Shown: positions 7,516 to 17,765, numbered from the stretch's first letter. The stretch: DNA of 64,000 nt from Clostridiales bacterium (GCA_015055655.1 SVHW01000004.1:1-64000); one strand, 5' to 3'. Numbers and translations are program-made. Notes: generated by a model not told the origin, from the letters alone.

Positions 7516-8262
7516 TTACAGCGTCAGAATTTCTACGCCGTCCTCGCGCACCACCAAAGTATTTTCGTAATGCGCTGCATACTTGCCGTCTACCGTTACC
7601 GCGCCCCAGCCGTCGTCGAGCAGTTTTACCCGCCACGAACCAAGCGCAATCATCGGTTCTACACAAATTACCGTACCTGCTTTGAGTCGCACACCCGTAC
7701 CAAGTTTTCCGTAATTCGGAACGGACGGGTCTTCGTGCATTTCCTTGCCGATACCATGTCCCGTATACGAGCGAATAACGCCGTAGCCGTGCGCCTCGGC
7801 ATGTTTTTGCACTTTCGCGCCGATATCAAAGAGTGGCGTTCCTGCACGCAAGCCCTCAATGCCTTTGAAGAAACATTCTTCCGTAACTTTGACGAGCTGT
7901 TCGATTTCAGGCGCTACCTTACCGATTTTAAACGTTCGGCAAGCGTCGCCGTGGTAACCGTTTTTATACGCACACAAGTCTACGCTCACGATATCGCCGT
8001 CTTTTAAAATGGTCTGTGAATCGGGAATACCGTGAACGACCATATCGTTGACCGATACGCACGCCGACGCGGGAAACCCGCCGTAACCAAGACAGGACGG
8101 ATATGCGCCCGCGCTACGGATATACCGTTCTACGAGTTCGTCCACTTCCTTAGTGCTCATGCCAGCTTGTATCCGCGACCCTACGAATTCGAGCGTTTCT
8201 TTTACAATCTTGCACGGTTCGCGCATCAAATCTATTTCTTTTTCGCTTTTTACGTGAATCAT
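7516..8262 (-). CDS. map: Methionine aminopeptidase, type I
   Basis: It removes the initiator methionine from new proteins using a dinuclear metal site. The pita-bread fold ligands can be seen: DGDIVSVDLCAYKNGYHGDACRTF (two Asp), GHGIGKEMHEDPSVPN (His), CVEPMI (Glu) and the final Glu in YAAHYENTLVV. At 248 residues it is a type Ia enzyme without an N-terminal zinc finger. It lies 10 bp after adk. Confidence 0.97.
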   Translation of the reverse strand: MIHVKSEKEIDLMREPCKIVKETLEFVGSRIQAGMSTKEVDELVERYIRSAGAYPSCLGYGGFPASACVSVNDMVVHGIPDSQTILKDGDIVSVDLCAYKNGYHGDACRTFKIGKVAPEIEQLVKVTEECFFKGIEGLRAGTPLFDIGAKVQKHAEAHGYGVIRSYTGHGIGKEMHEDPSVPNYGKLGTGVRLKAGTVICVEPMIALGSWRVKLLDDGWGAVTVDGKYAAHYENTLVVREDGVEILTL

Positions 8263-8272
8263 TATAAAGACC

Positions 8273-8905
8273 TTATTTCAAAAGCGCGTCGAGCTTTGCC
8301 GATACTTTTTCGTACGTTGCCTCGGGCGTGGAATCGCTTACTACGTTGAAAAGCAAACCTTTCTTCGTATAATATGCAATCAACGGCTCCGTTTGCGCGC
8401 TGTACACTTCCAAGCGGCTTTGTACCGTTTCGGGATTGTCGTCCTTTCTTTGATACAACTCACCGCCGCAACGCGAACAGGTTGTTGCTCCGTTCAAACG
8501 GGATACGTGATAGCTTTCGCCACAATCCTTGCAAACGCGTCTACCGCACAACCGTTCCATAACGTCGCCGAAATCTACTTGGATATTGATAACCAAATCG
8601 ATATTCGCGATTTTGTCAAGCGCTTCCGCCTGTGCAATCGTACGGGGAAAACCGTCGAGCATATAACCGTTTTTGCAATCTTCTCTTGCAATACGCTCTT
8701 CTACGATTTTACAAGTTACTTCATCGGGAACGAGCTGACCTTTATCGATAAACGATTTTGCAAGCACGCCGATAGGGGTTTGATTTTTGATGTTTTCTCT
8801 GAAAATGTCGCCCGTCGAGATATGAGGCAAACCGTATCCGTCCGAGATTTTCGTCGCCTGCGTGCCTTTACCAGCACCCGGCGCTCCGAGTAAAATGATG
8901 TTCAT
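8273..8905 (-). CDS. adk: Adenylate kinase
   Basis: It interconverts AMP and ATP with two ADP. The P-loop GAPGAGKGTQA is at residues 7-17, and the AMP-site motif DGFPRTIAQAEAL is present. The LID domain has four cysteines (CKDCGESYH and CSRCGGE), so it is the zinc-binding Gram-positive form. The 210-residue length is normal. It lies between secY and map, the standard order. Confidence 0.98.
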   Translation of the reverse strand: MNIILLGAPGAGKGTQATKISDGYGLPHISTGDIFRENIKNQTPIGVLAKSFIDKGQLVPDEVTCKIVEERIAREDCKNGYMLDGFPRTIAQAEALDKIANIDLVINIQVDFGDVMERLCGRRVCKDCGESYHVSRLNGATTCSRCGGELYQRKDDNPETVQSRLEVYSAQTEPLIAYYTKKGLLFNVVSDSTPEATYEKVSAKLDALLK

Positions 8906-8987
8906 AACGCTACTCCTTTTTGAAAATCACTAAGTACTCTTGCGGTCTGCGTTCCGCTTGTACACGGAACGCGAGAGCCGTTATGCC

Positions 8988-10295
8988 TTATTTCAGGAAT
9001 CCTTTGTAGTTTTTCATCATCAACTGCGCTTGCAGCTGTTTCTCAAATTCCATCGCTACCGATACGACGATGAGAATACCCGTCGTCGAGAATACGTTGA
9101 CCAAATCAAGGTTTGCCCAACCGAATGCAAGCGTAGGAACAAACGCTACGAGCGAGAGATAAATAGCACCGAACAACGTGATACGGTTGGATATCTTTTT
9201 CAGATACGCTTCCGTCGCTTTACCAGGACGAATACCTTGGATAAAGCCACCGTTTTGTTGAATACTCTTGGATACGTCTTCGGGGTTGAATTGCATTTGC
9301 GCATAGAAGAACGAGAATGCAAAAATCAACAAGCAAAGTACCAAAGCGTACACGATCGATTGCGGCCATTCAGCCGAAGCCGACATCCATCTTGCCCACC
9401 AGTTCGCAAAACCCGAGTCGGGATTGATCATGCTGGCAATCATTTGCGGGAAGCTCAAAATCGAGAACGAGAAGATGAGAGGCATTACGCCACCGCCCGA
9501 TATTCTGATAGGAATATTAGACGATTGACCGCCGTACATCTTTCTGCCTTTGATTTGTTTCGCGTATTGTACGGGAACTTTTCTTTCCGACAAATCTACG
9601 TAAACGATAGCAAAGAAGATAACCGCTGCCACCAAGACGAACGCAATCAAGCTCCAAAGCGCTTTCATGTCGCCGCCGAAGATTTCGGTGATTTCGTTCC
9701 AAATCGACATACCTGCCGTGGACAAAATACCCGTGAAAATAATCATCGACTGACCGTTGCCTACGCCATAGTCCGTAATTCTTTCACCAATCCACATAAC
9801 GACGAACGCACCCGCCGTATACACGATGGTCATGAATACGCCCGCAACCCAAAGCTTACCGCCAAAGAGTTGCAATTCAATCGCGCCTTCGCTCTGACCG
9901 AAACTGATGATAATACCGATGGATTGAATAACGGCAAGAATAATCGTAGCAAAACGCGTATATTGCGCGATCTTTTTACGACCTTCCTCGCCTTGCTTGG
10001 AAAGACGTTCCAGCGCGGGAATACCAACGCTGAGAAGTTGCATGATAATGGACGCGTTAATGTACGGTCCGATACCGAGAGCAAACAACGTACCTTGCGC
10101 AAGCGCACCACCCGTGATGCTGCTCATCAGCGTCAAGAAATCGTTTTTCCCAACCGCGTCGGCAAAGTTGCCTCTGTCTAACCCGGGAACGGGGACAAAG
10201 CAGCCAAGGCGGAATACGAGAAGGAGCAAAAGCATCATATATACTTTGCGACGTATTTCCTTAACTTTTAATGCATTGATAAGTGTTTGTAACAT
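8988..10295 (-). CDS. secY: Protein translocase subunit SecY
   Basis: SecY is the ten-helix channel of the general secretion pathway in the inner membrane. The N-terminal FRLGCFVPVPGLD, the plug region with glycine-rich LTLMSSITGGALAQGTLFALG, and the cytosolic loop motif QKGKMYGGQ-like KGRKMYGGQSSNIPIRISGG are recognisable. I place the start at the ATG at 10295, because GGAGAAAAAC lies at the right distance. The TTG at 10310 lies upstream of that ribosome binding site. That gives 435 residues. Confidence 0.97.
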   Translation of the reverse strand: MLQTLINALKVKEIRRKVYMMLLLLLVFRLGCFVPVPGLDRGNFADAVGKNDFLTLMSSITGGALAQGTLFALGIGPYINASIIMQLLSVGIPALERLSKQGEEGRKKIAQYTRFATIILAVIQSIGIIISFGQSEGAIELQLFGGKLWVAGVFMTIVYTAGAFVVMWIGERITDYGVGNGQSMIIFTGILSTAGMSIWNEITEIFGGDMKALWSLIAFVLVAAVIFFAIVYVDLSERKVPVQYAKQIKGRKMYGGQSSNIPIRISGGGVMPLIFSFSILSFPQMIASMINPDSGFANWWARWMSASAEWPQSIVYALVLCLLIFAFSFFYAQMQFNPEDVSKSIQQNGGFIQGIRPGKATEAYLKKISNRITLFGAIYLSLVAFVPTLAFGWANLDLVNVFSTTGILIVVSVAMEFEKQLQAQLMMKNYKGFLK

Positions 10296-10310
10296 GTTTT
10301 TCTCCGTCAA

Positions 10311-10445
10311 TTAGTTTTCTAACGGGAATACAACGACGAAACGCCGATTTTATTCCCTACGGATACGCTTTCGCGTAAGGGGAGAAATAACGCGAATTAC
10401 GGAAAACCGCTTTTTCGGCGATTTTCCGCGTTTCGGTTGAATCGA
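10311..10445 (-). other. rplO-secY gap with two stem-loops
   Basis: There is no gene here. On the minus strand a stem CGGAAAA.CGC / GCG.TTTTCCG spans 10400-10428, and a smaller ACGC-TTTC-GCGT hairpin spans about 10367-10378. Neither has a T run, so they are more likely RNA-processing or translational elements than terminators. Confidence 0.4.
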
Positions 10446-10892
10446 TTAAAGGGTCTCCGCCGTACCCTTGGCAGCCTCGATGGCTTCCTTTGCGGATGCA
10501 GAGAACTTCGCCGCTTTCACGGTGAGGGCAACGTTAAGTTCGCCATTCCCCAACACTTTCAATCCGCAATTATTTTTCACGGCTTTTGCAAGACCGTTTT
10601 CCATAACGAAACCGTAGTCAACAACCGTTCCTGCGGGAAGTTGCGCAAGGTCTGCAAGGTTTACGATAACGTATACCTTTTTGCCGTTATGGTTGAACCC
10701 TCTCTTGGGTACGCGACGTGCGATAGGCATCTGACCGCCTTCAAACCCGGGACGTACGCCACCGCCCGAACGAGCCCATTGACCTTTGTGCCCTTTACCA
10801 GACGTTTTGCCCGTACCCGAACCGATACCGCGACCGAGTCTTTTCGACGCTTTTACTGCACCTTCTGCGGGTGCAAGAGTATCTATTCTCAT
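10446..10892 (-). CDS. rplO: 50S ribosomal protein L15
   Basis: The glycine-rich N-terminus ([20 protein letters not shown] at about residues 18-37) and the [18 protein letters not shown] segment identify L15. The frame stays open upstream to 10967, but the ATG at 10892 follows AAGGAGATTTATT and begins [12 protein letters not shown], the usual family N-terminus. That gives 148 residues. It lies 11 bp after rpmD. Confidence 0.97.
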   Translation of the reverse strand: MRIDTLAPAEGAVKASKRLGRGIGSGTGKTSGKGHKGQWARSGGGVRPGFEGGQMPIARRVPKRGFNHNGKKVYVIVNLADLAQLPAGTVVDYGFVMENGLAKAVKNNCGLKVLGNGELNVALTVKAAKFSASAKEAIEAAKGTAETL

Positions 10893-10903
10893 AATAAATC
10901 TCC

Positions 10904-11083
10904 TTAAACGTTTTCTACTTTGACGAGATGCTTTACTTTCGCAATCATGCCCTGTACTGCAGGACAATCGTCAAGTTCTTTGCAAGAACGGATCTTTTTC
11001 AGCCCAAGCGCCGCAACCGTTGCTTTTACCGATTGTACTTGACCAATCGTGCTTTTTACAAGCGTTACTTTGATTTTAGCCAT
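10904..11083 (-). CDS. rpmD: 50S ribosomal protein L30
   Basis: A 59-residue protein beginning [15 protein letters not shown] and ending [14 protein letters not shown], the standard short bacterial L30. GGAGGAAAGAAAA precedes the ATG. It lies between rpsE and rplO, as in other Bacillota. Residues [20 protein letters not shown] carry two cysteines that I do not link to a known function. Confidence 0.97.
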   Translation of the reverse strand: MAKIKVTLVKSTIGQVQSVKATVAALGLKKIRSCKELDDCPAVQGMIAKVKHLVKVENV

Positions 11084-11102
11084 TTTTCTTTCCTCCGTTC
11101 TC

Positions 11103-11630
11103 TTAACTCAAAATTTCTTCTACGGTTTTGCCGCGAAGAGCTGCAACTTCTTCAACAGATTTGAGCTCTTTCAAACCTTCGATAGCTGCTTTTACGCAGT
11201 TGCCGGGGTTTTGCGTACCGTGAGATTTCGTTCTGATATTCTTTACGCCTACGGCTTCCATTACCGCACGAACAGGACCGCCCGCGATAACACCCGTACC
11301 TTCTTCAGCCGGCATCATCAAAACCGCGCCGCGGCCGAATTTACCGATTACTTGGTGGGGAATGGTACCGTTTACAATCGACACGGGAACCATGTTCTTT
11401 TTCGCTCTAAGCGTAGCCTTTTCGATTGCTTCGGGAACTTCTTTCGCTTTACCCGTTGCCACACCGATTTTGCCGTTGCCGTCGCCTACGATAACGAGCG
11501 CCGCAAAACGCATGTTCTTACCGCCCTTTACAACTTTCGTTACGCGGTTAACTTCAATGAGCTTTTTAACAAGACCGTCGTCTTCTGCTTGTCTTCTTTG
11601 AGGTCTTCTTTCTCTTTTTTCGTCTGCCAT
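11103..11630 (-). CDS. rpsE: 30S ribosomal protein S5
   Basis: S5 helps set decoding accuracy in the small subunit. The double-stranded RNA-binding-like domain ([20 protein letters not shown]) and the C-terminal [17 protein letters not shown] motif identify it. The ATG at 11630 has AAGGAG at good spacing. A GTG three codons upstream falls next to that site and is less likely. This gives 175 residues. Confidence 0.97.
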   Translation of the reverse strand: MADEKRERRPQRRQAEDDGLVKKLIEVNRVTKVVKGGKNMRFAALVIVGDGNGKIGVATGKAKEVPEAIEKATLRAKKNMVPVSIVNGTIPHQVIGKFGRGAVLMMPAEEGTGVIAGGPVRAVMEAVGVKNIRTKSHGTQNPGNCVKAAIEGLKELKSVEEVAALRGKTVEEILS

Positions 11631-11642
11631 AATGCCCACTCC

Positions 11643-12026
11643 TTAGAATTTAAGTCCGGCTTCTCTTGCGCCGTCCGCAACCGCTTGTACGCGTCCCGTG
11701 TAAAGGTAGCCGCCTCTGTCGAATACAACTGCCTGTACGCCTTTTGCCATAGCTCTTTCTGCCGCAACCGCGCCGACTACTTTCGCCGCATCCGTCTTGT
11801 TCATGCCTGCAATCTTTTCTTTAACGGCTTTATCCATCGTGGATGCCGCTGCAATCGTAACGCCGCCTTTCGCGTCGCCCGCTCTGTCGTCGATTACCTG
11901 CACGTAGATGTGGTTAAGACTTCTGTATACGTTCATACGAGGCGTTTCAGCCGTACCCGTAATCGTCTTTCTTACGCGTGCGTGGCGTTTTTGTCTGACT
12001 GCATTTTTATCAATTTTCGTAATCAT
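11643..12026 (-). CDS. rplR: 50S ribosomal protein L18
   Basis: L18 binds 5S rRNA together with L5. [20 protein letters not shown], the YVQVIDD segment and the C-terminal [20 protein letters not shown] are family hallmarks, in 127 residues. It lies between rplF and rpsE. Confidence 0.97.
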   Translation of the reverse strand: MITKIDKNAVRQKRHARVRKTITGTAETPRMNVYRSLNHIYVQVIDDRAGDAKGGVTIAAASTMDKAVKEKIAGMNKTDAAKVVGAVAAERAMAKGVQAVVFDRGGYLYTGRVQAVADGAREAGLKF

Positions 12027-12039
12027 ACTTTAACGCTCC

Positions 12040-12588
12040 TTATTTCTTACCTTTACCGGAAGTCTTACCTTCCTTATGTTCTACGTGTTCACCCTTATAG
12101 CGAATACCGTATCCGTGATAAGGTTCGGGCAGTCTAATTTTTCTGATGTTTGCCGCGATTTGACCAACAAGTTCTTTGTTGATACCGCAAACGTTCACTT
12201 CCGTAAGCGTGGGGCACTCAAATTTAATTCCTTCGGGTGCTACTACTTCTACGGGGTGAGAAAAACCTACGTTCAGAACAAGCTTGTTGCCCTGTACGGC
12301 TGCTTTCCAACCTACACCTTTTACTTCCAACGCTTTCACAAAGCCCGCCGTAACACCCGTAACCATACCGTTTACAAGTGCTCTGTAAAGACCGTGCTTT
12401 GCATTCGTGTCAGCCGTGTTGTCCAATGCTTTCAATACAAGGTTGCTACCTTCCATTTCCATGCCGACGTTGCCGACTACTTCTCTCGTCAACGTGCCTT
12501 TCGGACCTTTTACCGTCACGACGCTGTCTTTGAAATCTACCGTTACGCCCGCAGGGATTGCGATGGGCATTTTACCGATTCTCGACAT
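12040..12588 (-). CDS. rplF: 50S ribosomal protein L6
   Basis: L6 lies near the factor-binding stalk base. The start MSRIGKMPIAIPAGV, the internal GVGWKAAVQGNKLVLNVGFSH segment and the C-terminal LPEPYHGYGIRYKGEHV motif are clear. At 182 residues it has normal length. Preceded by GGAGGTGCGCAT. Confidence 0.98.
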   Translation of the reverse strand: MSRIGKMPIAIPAGVTVDFKDSVVTVKGPKGTLTREVVGNVGMEMEGSNLVLKALDNTADTNAKHGLYRALVNGMVTGVTAGFVKALEVKGVGWKAAVQGNKLVLNVGFSHPVEVVAPEGIKFECPTLTEVNVCGINKELVGQIAANIRKIRLPEPYHGYGIRYKGEHVEHKEGKTSGKGKK

Positions 12589-12600
12589 ATGCGCACCTCC

Positions 12601-12990
12601 TTACCAGACGTAGCAAAGGACTTCGCCGCCTACGTTGGCTGCCTTTGCTTTCTTACCGGTCATGATGCCCTTGTTGGTGGAAAGGATAACCGTTCCGAAA
12701 CCACCGAGAACGCGGGGCATGTTCGCAACGCCTGCATACGTACGCAAGCCGGGCTTGGATACTCTTTGCAAACCGCTGATAACCGATTTCTTGTCGTTGT
12801 ACTTAAGCGTAACCACGATTTTACCGTTATAACCGTCTTCTACGATTTTAACGTCTTTTACCCAACCTTCGTTTGCGAGAATTTCAGCAATAGCTTTCTT
12901 CTCGTTGGAAGCGGGAATTTCAACCGTTTCGTGTTTCGCCGTGATTGCGTTTCTAATTCTTGTAAGCATATCTGCGATAGGATCTGTCAT
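12601..12990 (-). CDS. rpsH: 30S ribosomal protein S8
   Basis: S8 binds the central domain of 16S rRNA and represses the spc operon in E. coli. The start [20 protein letters not shown] and the C-terminal [17 protein letters not shown] segment ([17 protein letters not shown]) identify it. It has 129 residues and begins just after rpsN, with AGGAGGTAAAAAGAA upstream. Confidence 0.98.
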   Translation of the reverse strand: MTDPIADMLTRIRNAITAKHETVEIPASNEKKAIAEILANEGWVKDVKIVEDGYNGKIVVTLKYNDKKSVISGLQRVSKPGLRTYAGVANMPRVLGGFGTVILSTNKGIMTGKKAKAANVGGEVLCYVW

Positions 12991-13006
12991 TTCTTTTTAC
13001 CTCCTA

Positions 13007-13192
13007 TTACCAGCTCGATTTCTTAACGCCGGGAATTTCTCCCTTGTACGCAAGGTTACGGAAACAGATACGGCATACACCGTACTTTCTCAACACCGCG
13101 TGGGGTCTTCCGCAAATGCTGCATCTCGTGTAAGCTCTCGTCGAGAACTTAGGCGTCTTTTGCTGTTTATTGATCATTGACTTCTTTGCCAT
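13007..13192 (-). CDS. rpsN: 30S ribosomal protein S14, zinc type
   Basis: This is the short 61-residue zinc-binding form (C+ type). Two CxxC motifs, CSICGRPH and CRICFRNLA, hold the metal. The C-terminus IPGVKKSSW is typical. It is the form found within the spc operon of Bacillota, between rplE and rpsH. Confidence 0.98.
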   Translation of the reverse strand: MAKKSMINKQQKTPKFSTRAYTRCSICGRPHAVLRKYGVCRICFRNLAYKGEIPGVKKSSW

Positions 13193-13204
13193 GTTCGTTT
13201 CTCC

Positions 13205-13762
13205 TTACTTCTTGAAAGGCATACCGAGCGCTCTCAAAAGCTCTCTTGCCTCTTCGTCCGTTTTCGCAGTGGTGACGATTGCTACGTCCATACCTCTGAT
13301 TTTTTCCACTTGATCGTAGGTGATTTCGGGGAAAATCAGTTGTTCTTTTAAACCCACCGAGTAGTTGCCGCGTCCGTCAAACGCTTTATCCGAAACACCG
13401 CGGAAGTCGCGAAGTCTGGGAAGCGCGATCGATACGAACTTGTCATAGAAATTGTACATTCTTTCGCCGCGAAGGGTAACCTTGATACCAACGGTTTGTC
13501 CTTCTCTTACTTTGAAGTTAGCAACGGACTTTTTCGCTTTCGTCAAAATGGGTTGTTGACCGGAAATCATTTTGATTTCGTTTTCCGTCATTTGAATCGA
13601 CTTAGCGTTGTCCTTGATGTCGCCAAGACCCGTGTTGATAACGATCTTAACGAGCTTGGGGCATTCCATTACGGATTTATATCCGTACTTCTTCATAAGG
13701 AAAGGTACGACTTCTTTTTCATACTTTTCTTTTACTCTGTTTTTATAAACTTTCTCTGCCAT
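13205..13762 (-). CDS. rplE: 50S ribosomal protein L5
   Basis: L5 binds 5S rRNA and contacts the P-site tRNA. Recognised by [14 protein letters not shown], the [20 protein letters not shown] block and the C-terminal [20 protein letters not shown], in 185 residues. It lies between rplX and rpsN. Confidence 0.98.
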   Translation of the reverse strand: MAEKVYKNRVKEKYEKEVVPFLMKKYGYKSVMECPKLVKIVINTGLGDIKDNAKSIQMTENEIKMISGQQPILTKAKKSVANFKVREGQTVGIKVTLRGERMYNFYDKFVSIALPRLRDFRGVSDKAFDGRGNYSVGLKEQLIFPEITYDQVEKIRGMDVAIVTTAKTDEEARELLRALGMPFKK

Positions 13763-13776
13763 CTTTCTCTACCTCG

Positions 13777-14214
13777 TTAATCGTTTTCCTTGGTTTCGAC
13801 TTCGGTTGCAGGAGCTTCAGCGGGTTTTGCCGCACGCTTTCTCGTTCTCTTCTTAGGCGCTTCTTCCGCAGCCGCTGCAGCTTTCGCCGCCGCTTTCTTG
13901 GAATATGCCTTGTCAAGAACTGCGCCGCAAGCGCAAACTCTTGCTTTCTTACCGTCTACCACCGAGTATTTCACTCTTACTGCCTTACCGCAAGCGGGGC
14001 ATACGACTTTTACGTTGGATGCGTCGATAGGGCCGGGAACTTCTACGATTTTGCTCGTTTCGTTCGCCTTTCTTGCTTTTTCGTGTTTCTTTTGCACACG
14101 AACGCCCTCAACGACTACCGTATTTGCCTTAGGGGACGTGGCAAGGACTTTTCCCTGTACGCCTTTGTCTTTACCGGCAATTACAAGTACGTTATCATTT
14201 ACTTTTACGTTCAT
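13777..14214 (-). CDS. rplX: 50S ribosomal protein L24 with Ala/Lys-rich C-terminal tail
   Basis: The KOW-type N-terminus (VLVIAGKDKGVQGKVLA) and GVRVQKKHEKARKANE identify L24, an early assembly protein. A four-cysteine pair (CPACG and CACG) is visible at about residues 72-94. Bacterial L24 is usually about 100-110 residues. This one has 145, because of a tail from about residue 105 made of alanine, lysine, arginine, glutamate and proline. The tail is low in complexity and probably disordered. Confidence 0.95.
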   Translation of the reverse strand: MNVKVNDNVLVIAGKDKGVQGKVLATSPKANTVVVEGVRVQKKHEKARKANETSKIVEVPGPIDASNVKVVCPACGKAVRVKYSVVDGKKARVCACGAVLDKAYSKKAAAKAAAAAEEAPKKRTRKRAAKPAEAPATEVETKEND

Positions 14215-14235
14215 TGTTTTAGTCCTCCTGACAAA

Positions 14236-14604
14236 TTACAGAACTTCGGGAGCAAGGGAGATAATTTTCATATAGTCCTTATCTCTCAATTCTCTCGCAA
14301 TCGGCCCAAAGATACGCGTACCCTTGGGTTGCTTTTGGTTGTCGATGATTACGGCTGCGTTTTCGTCGAATTTAACGTACGTGCCGTCTGCTCTTCTAAT
14401 GCCTTTCGCGCTTCTTACGATTACGGCTTTAACAACGTCGCCTTTCTTAACCGCGCCACCGGGAGTAGCCGATTTTACGGACGCTACGATAACGTCGCCG
14501 ATGTTGCCCGTCTTACGGAAGGAGCCGCCTAAAACTCTAATACACATCAACTCTTTTGCGCCGCTGTTATCCGCCGCTTTGAGTCTGCTTTGAGGTTGTA
14601 TCAT
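14236..14604 (-). CDS. rplN: 50S ribosomal protein L14
   Basis: The start [20 protein letters not shown], the [20 protein letters not shown] block and the ending [18 protein letters not shown] sequence are diagnostic. At 122 residues it has the standard length. It contacts 16S rRNA across the subunit interface. It lies between rpsQ and rplX. Confidence 0.98.
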   Translation of the reverse strand: MIQPQSRLKAADNSGAKELMCIRVLGGSFRKTGNIGDVIVASVKSATPGGAVKKGDVVKAVIVRSAKGIRRADGTYVKFDENAAVIIDNQKQPKGTRIFGPIARELRDKDYMKIISLAPEVL

Positions 14605-14624
14605 ACTCTTCTACTCTCCTTAAA

Positions 14625-14879
14625 TTATTTCGCCTTTTCGACGATTTCAGCAACGCGCCAGTTTTTGTCTTTGCTGAGCTTTCTCGTTTCAACGATACGT
14701 ACCGTATCGCCTACGCCGCACTCGTTGTTTTCGTCGTGCGCTTTAATACGTTTACTCTTGGTAATCGTCTTTTTGTAAAGGGGGTGCTTGCTCTTATCGC
14801 TGATAAGAACGACAACCGTCTTGTCCATCTTATCGGATACGACAACGCCTACTCTTTCTTTTCTCAAATTTCTTTCCAT
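14625..14879 (-). CDS. rpsQ: 30S ribosomal protein S17
   Basis: An OB-fold 16S rRNA-binding protein of 84 residues. [19 protein letters not shown] and the [21 protein letters not shown] C-terminal segment identify it. It is located between rpmC and rplN. Confidence 0.97.
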   Translation of the reverse strand: MERNLRKERVGVVVSDKMDKTVVVLISDKSKHPLYKKTITKSKRIKAHDENNECGVGDTVRIVETRKLSKDKNWRVAEIVEKAK

Positions 14880-14896
14880 AATTGTTGTCCTCCGTG

Positions 14897-15091
14897 TTAT
14901 GCCTTCAATTCTCTCGCACGGATTTCCGTATTTACACGCGCGATATCTCTTTTGCAGGTTCTGATGGAAACGGGATTTTCAAGCTGACCGGACGCCAAAC
15001 GGAAACGAAGATTGAAAAGTTCACTCTTGAGTTCCGCGAGCTTTTTAGCAAGCTCTTCGTTCGTCATTTCTTTAACTTCTTTCGCTTTCAT
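14897..15091 (-). CDS. rpmC: 50S ribosomal protein L29
   Basis: A small helical protein at the exit tunnel, 64 residues. [20 protein letters not shown] and [16 protein letters not shown] are typical. Its ATG overlaps the rplP stop codon (TAATG), which implies translational coupling. Confidence 0.97.
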   Translation of the reverse strand: MKAKEVKEMTNEELAKKLAELKSELFNLRFRLASGQLENPVSIRTCKRDIARVNTEIRARELKA

Positions 15092-15540
15092 TATTCTTCA
15101 CCGCCTTCAGCCGTTTCAGCAGGAGCCGCTACGACTTCTTTCTTAACAAACTTACATTTTACGGGAAGCTTATGGGAAGCAAGACGCATAGCTTCTCTTG
15201 CCACTTCTTCGCTTACACCGGACATTTCGAACATTACGCGGCCGGGTTTAACAACGGCTACCCAATATTCAACCGAACCTTTACCGGAACCCATACGCGT
15301 TTCCGCAGGTTTCTTCGTAATAGGCTTGTGGGGGAAGATGTCAATCCATACTTTACCGCCACGTTTGATGAATCTCGTCATTGCGATACGGGCAGCTTCG
15401 ATTTGGTTGGATTTAATCCAGCCAAGTTCTTCGGAAACGAGGCCGTATTCGCCGTAAGCGATTACGTTACCCTTCGTAGCCTTACCCTTCATCGTACCGC
15501 GATGTTGTCTACGTCTTTTTACTCTTTTGGGAATTAACAT
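15091..15540 (-). CDS. rplP: 50S ribosomal protein L16
   Basis: L16 organises the A-site region of the 50S subunit. [20 protein letters not shown] at the start and [20 protein letters not shown] in the middle identify it. The 149 residues include a short acidic C-terminus. Start and stop codons overlap the neighbouring genes (TAATG at both ends). Confidence 0.98.
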   Translation of the reverse strand: MLIPKRVKRRRQHRGTMKGKATKGNVIAYGEYGLVSEELGWIKSNQIEAARIAMTRFIKRGGKVWIDIFPHKPITKKPAETRMGSGKGSVEYWVAVVKPGRVMFEMSGVSEEVAREAMRLASHKLPVKCKFVKKEVVAAPAETAEGGEE

Positions 15541-16208
15541 TACTGTTCGCCTCCTTCCGTTACGGGCTTCTTCGCAGCTTTAATCACTTCGCCTTTGTAA
15601 ATCCAGCACTTAACGCCAATCATACCGAAGGTGGTGTGTGCTTCTGCAAAACCGTAATCGATGTCCGCGCGAAGCGTTTGAAGGGGAATAGAACCTTCGT
15701 GATAGCTTTCGCTTCTCGCAATTTCAGCGCCGTCAAGACGGCCGCTAACCATCATTTTAATACCTTTCGCGCCTGCTCTCATCGAACGGCCGATAGCTTG
15801 CTTCATACAACGACGGAAAGACATACGCTTTTCAAGTTGCGCAGCAACGCCTTCTGCAACGAGTTGCGCGTCACAATCGGGCTTTCTCACTTCCGTGATG
15901 TTGATGCTAACCGCTTTACCGTTCGTGATTTTTGCAAGTTCTTTCTTGATAACTTCTACTTCGCTGCCGCCCTTGCCGATGATAACGCCGGGACGTGCCG
16001 TGTAGATGGTAACAACGATTCTCGCAGCTGCTCTTTCGATAAGAATCTTGCTTACCGCTGCCGCATAGTACTTCTTCTTTAAGAACGTACGGATTACGTT
16101 GTCTTCTTTGAGGAATTTGGAGAATTCTTTCTTATCTGCATACCAGGTCGTATTCCAACCGTTGATAACGCCGACTCTTAAACCGTGAGGATTAACTTTC
16201 TGTCCCAT
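15540..16208 (-). CDS. rpsC: 30S ribosomal protein S3
   Basis: S3 lines the mRNA entry channel. [20 protein letters not shown], the KH domain motif [20 protein letters not shown], and the C-terminal domain with [22 protein letters not shown] sequence are clear, in 222 residues. It is coupled to rplP by a TAATG junction. Confidence 0.98.
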   Translation of the reverse strand: MGQKVNPHGLRVGVINGWNTTWYADKKEFSKFLKEDNVIRTFLKKKYYAAAVSKILIERAAARIVVTIYTARPGVIIGKGGSEVEVIKKELAKITNGKAVSINITEVRKPDCDAQLVAEGVAAQLEKRMSFRRCMKQAIGRSMRAGAKGIKMMVSGRLDGAEIARSESYHEGSIPLQTLRADIDYGFAEAHTTFGMIGVKCWIYKGEVIKAAKKPVTEGGEQ

Positions 16209-16210
16209 TG

Positions 16211-16612
16211 TTATACTTCTCCTTCCAATTTCTTAACGTCCAAAATTACGGTGATGTGGCTCGTTCTCTTTAAGATTGCGTGGCCGCGTCCTTTCGATAC
16301 GGGTTGCATTCTCTTCAAGCTTTGTCCACCGTCAGCAAAGCATTCTGCTACGAACAAATCGTTCTTGTCCATGCCCATGTTGTGTTCAGCGTTTGCCGCT
16401 GCGCTCATAAGCACTTTCTTTACAGCAAGCGCGCTGCCGTTTACGCTGTAATCAAGGATTGCTTTTGCTTCTTTATAGCTCTTTCCACGAATCAAAGCAA
16501 GTACCGTTCTTACTTTGTAAGGGGAAACTCTGATATATTTAGCGACTGCGTAAGGGCGCTTTTCTTTGTTAGCTGCAACCCTTTCCGTCTTCTTCTTCAT
16601 ATTCGTTGCCAT
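16211..16612 (-). CDS. rplV: 50S ribosomal protein L22
   Basis: L22 reaches into the exit tunnel, and its loop can carry macrolide-resistance changes. [20 protein letters not shown] and the C-terminal [18 protein letters not shown] identify it. The 133 residues include about 18 extra basic residues at the N-terminus. It lies between rpsS and rpsC. Confidence 0.97.
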   Translation of the reverse strand: MATNMKKKTERVAANKEKRPYAVAKYIRVSPYKVRTVLALIRGKSYKEAKAILDYSVNGSALAVKKVLMSAAANAEHNMGMDKNDLFVAECFADGGQSLKRMQPVSKGRGHAILKRTSHITVILDVKKLEGEV

Positions 16613-16625
16613 TTATCTATTCTCC

Positions 16626-16904
16626 TTATTTACCCGGGGTAGTCGTTTTCGCGGTGTGACCGTGGAACGTTCTCGTGGGAGCAAACTCACCGAGTTTGCA
16701 GCCAATCATATCTTCGGTTACGTATACGGGTACGTGTTTACGACCGTCATATACCGCAATCGTGTGCCCAACGAAATCGGGGAAAATGGTAGATGCTCTC
16801 GACCAGGTCTTGATAACTTTCTTTTCGTTCGATTCGTTCATCGCTTGAATTCTGCTCAAAAGCTTCGCTTCGACGTAAGGTCCTTTCTTAACGCTTCTTG
16901 ACAT
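16626..16904 (-). CDS. rpsS: 30S ribosomal protein S19
   Basis: [20 protein letters not shown] at the start and [15 protein letters not shown] near the end are diagnostic, in 92 residues. S19 pairs with S13 in the head of the small subunit. It is located between rplB and rplV. Confidence 0.98.
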   Translation of the reverse strand: MSRSVKKGPYVEAKLLSRIQAMNESNEKKVIKTWSRASTIFPDFVGHTIAVYDGRKHVPVYVTEDMIGCKLGEFAPTRTFHGHTAKTTTPGK

Positions 16905-16919
16905 TTTTCAATCCTCCGA

Positions 16920-17747
16920 TTAGTTAATTCTCTTAAGAATGAACTTGTTGGTTGCATTCTTCTTCTTTCTCGTCTTGTAACCAAGCGCGGGTTTGCCCCA
17001 AGGCGTCAACGGGCCAGCGTGGCCGATAGGAGACTTACCTTCACCACCGCCGTGAGGGTGGTCAACGGGGTTCATAACCGAACCGCGAACTTCCGGTCTC
17101 AAACCGAGATATCTTGCTTTACCTGCTTTACCCAAGGAAACGAGCTCGTGGTCTACGTTGCCAACTTGACCAATCGTCGCGCGGCATTTCGCAAGCACGT
17201 ATCTCATTTCACCACTCGGCATACGAATCGTGGCGTATTTGCCTTCCATTGCCATGATTTGCGCGGAAATACCGGCGCTTCTTGCAATTTGGCCGCCCTT
17301 GCCGGGGGTAAGTTCAATGTTGTGTACCATCGTACCAACGGGAATATTTTCAAGGGGAAGCGTGTTACCAACTTTGATGTCAGCGTTTACACCACTCATA
17401 ACCTTGTCCCCTACGTTAAGACCAACGGGAGCCAAGATATAGCTCTTCACGCCGTCTGCGTAAACCAAAAGAGCGATGTGCGCGCTTCTGTTAGGGTCAT
17501 ATTGAATGCTCTTAACCGTTGCGGGAATATCGTCTTTCACTCTCTTGAAGTCGATGATACGATATTTTCTTCTGTTGCCGCCGCCGATGTGTCTCGTCGT
17601 AATTCTACCGAGGTTGTTACGGCCACCGCTATGACGTTGGTCGTGGAGCAAGGATTTTTCGGGTTTATCTCCCGTCAAATCGTCGTTGGTCAGAACGGTT
17701 ACGAAACGACGTCCTGCCGACGTAGGTTTATACGTTTTAATAGCCAT
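16920..17747 (-). CDS. rplB: 50S ribosomal protein L2
   Basis: L2 is needed for subunit association and peptidyl transfer. [20 protein letters not shown] and the conserved C-terminal [19 protein letters not shown] segment with its functional histidine are present. At 275 residues it has normal length. It lies between rplW and rpsS. Confidence 0.98.
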   Translation of the reverse strand: MAIKTYKPTSAGRRFVTVLTNDDLTGDKPEKSLLHDQRHSGGRNNLGRITTRHIGGGNRRKYRIIDFKRVKDDIPATVKSIQYDPNRSAHIALLVYADGVKSYILAPVGLNVGDKVMSGVNADIKVGNTLPLENIPVGTMVHNIELTPGKGGQIARSAGISAQIMAMEGKYATIRMPSGEMRYVLAKCRATIGQVGNVDHELVSLGKAGKARYLGLRPEVRGSVMNPVDHPHGGGEGKSPIGHAGPLTPWGKPALGYKTRKKKNATNKFILKRIN

Positions 17748-17765
17748 TTTCTTCTTCCTCCTGCA

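Noticed and set aside
8940..12137. Long plus-strand frames across secY, rpsE and rplR
   Set aside because: These are antisense to certain ribosomal and secY genes. Their products are arginine- and phenylalanine-rich, with no motifs.
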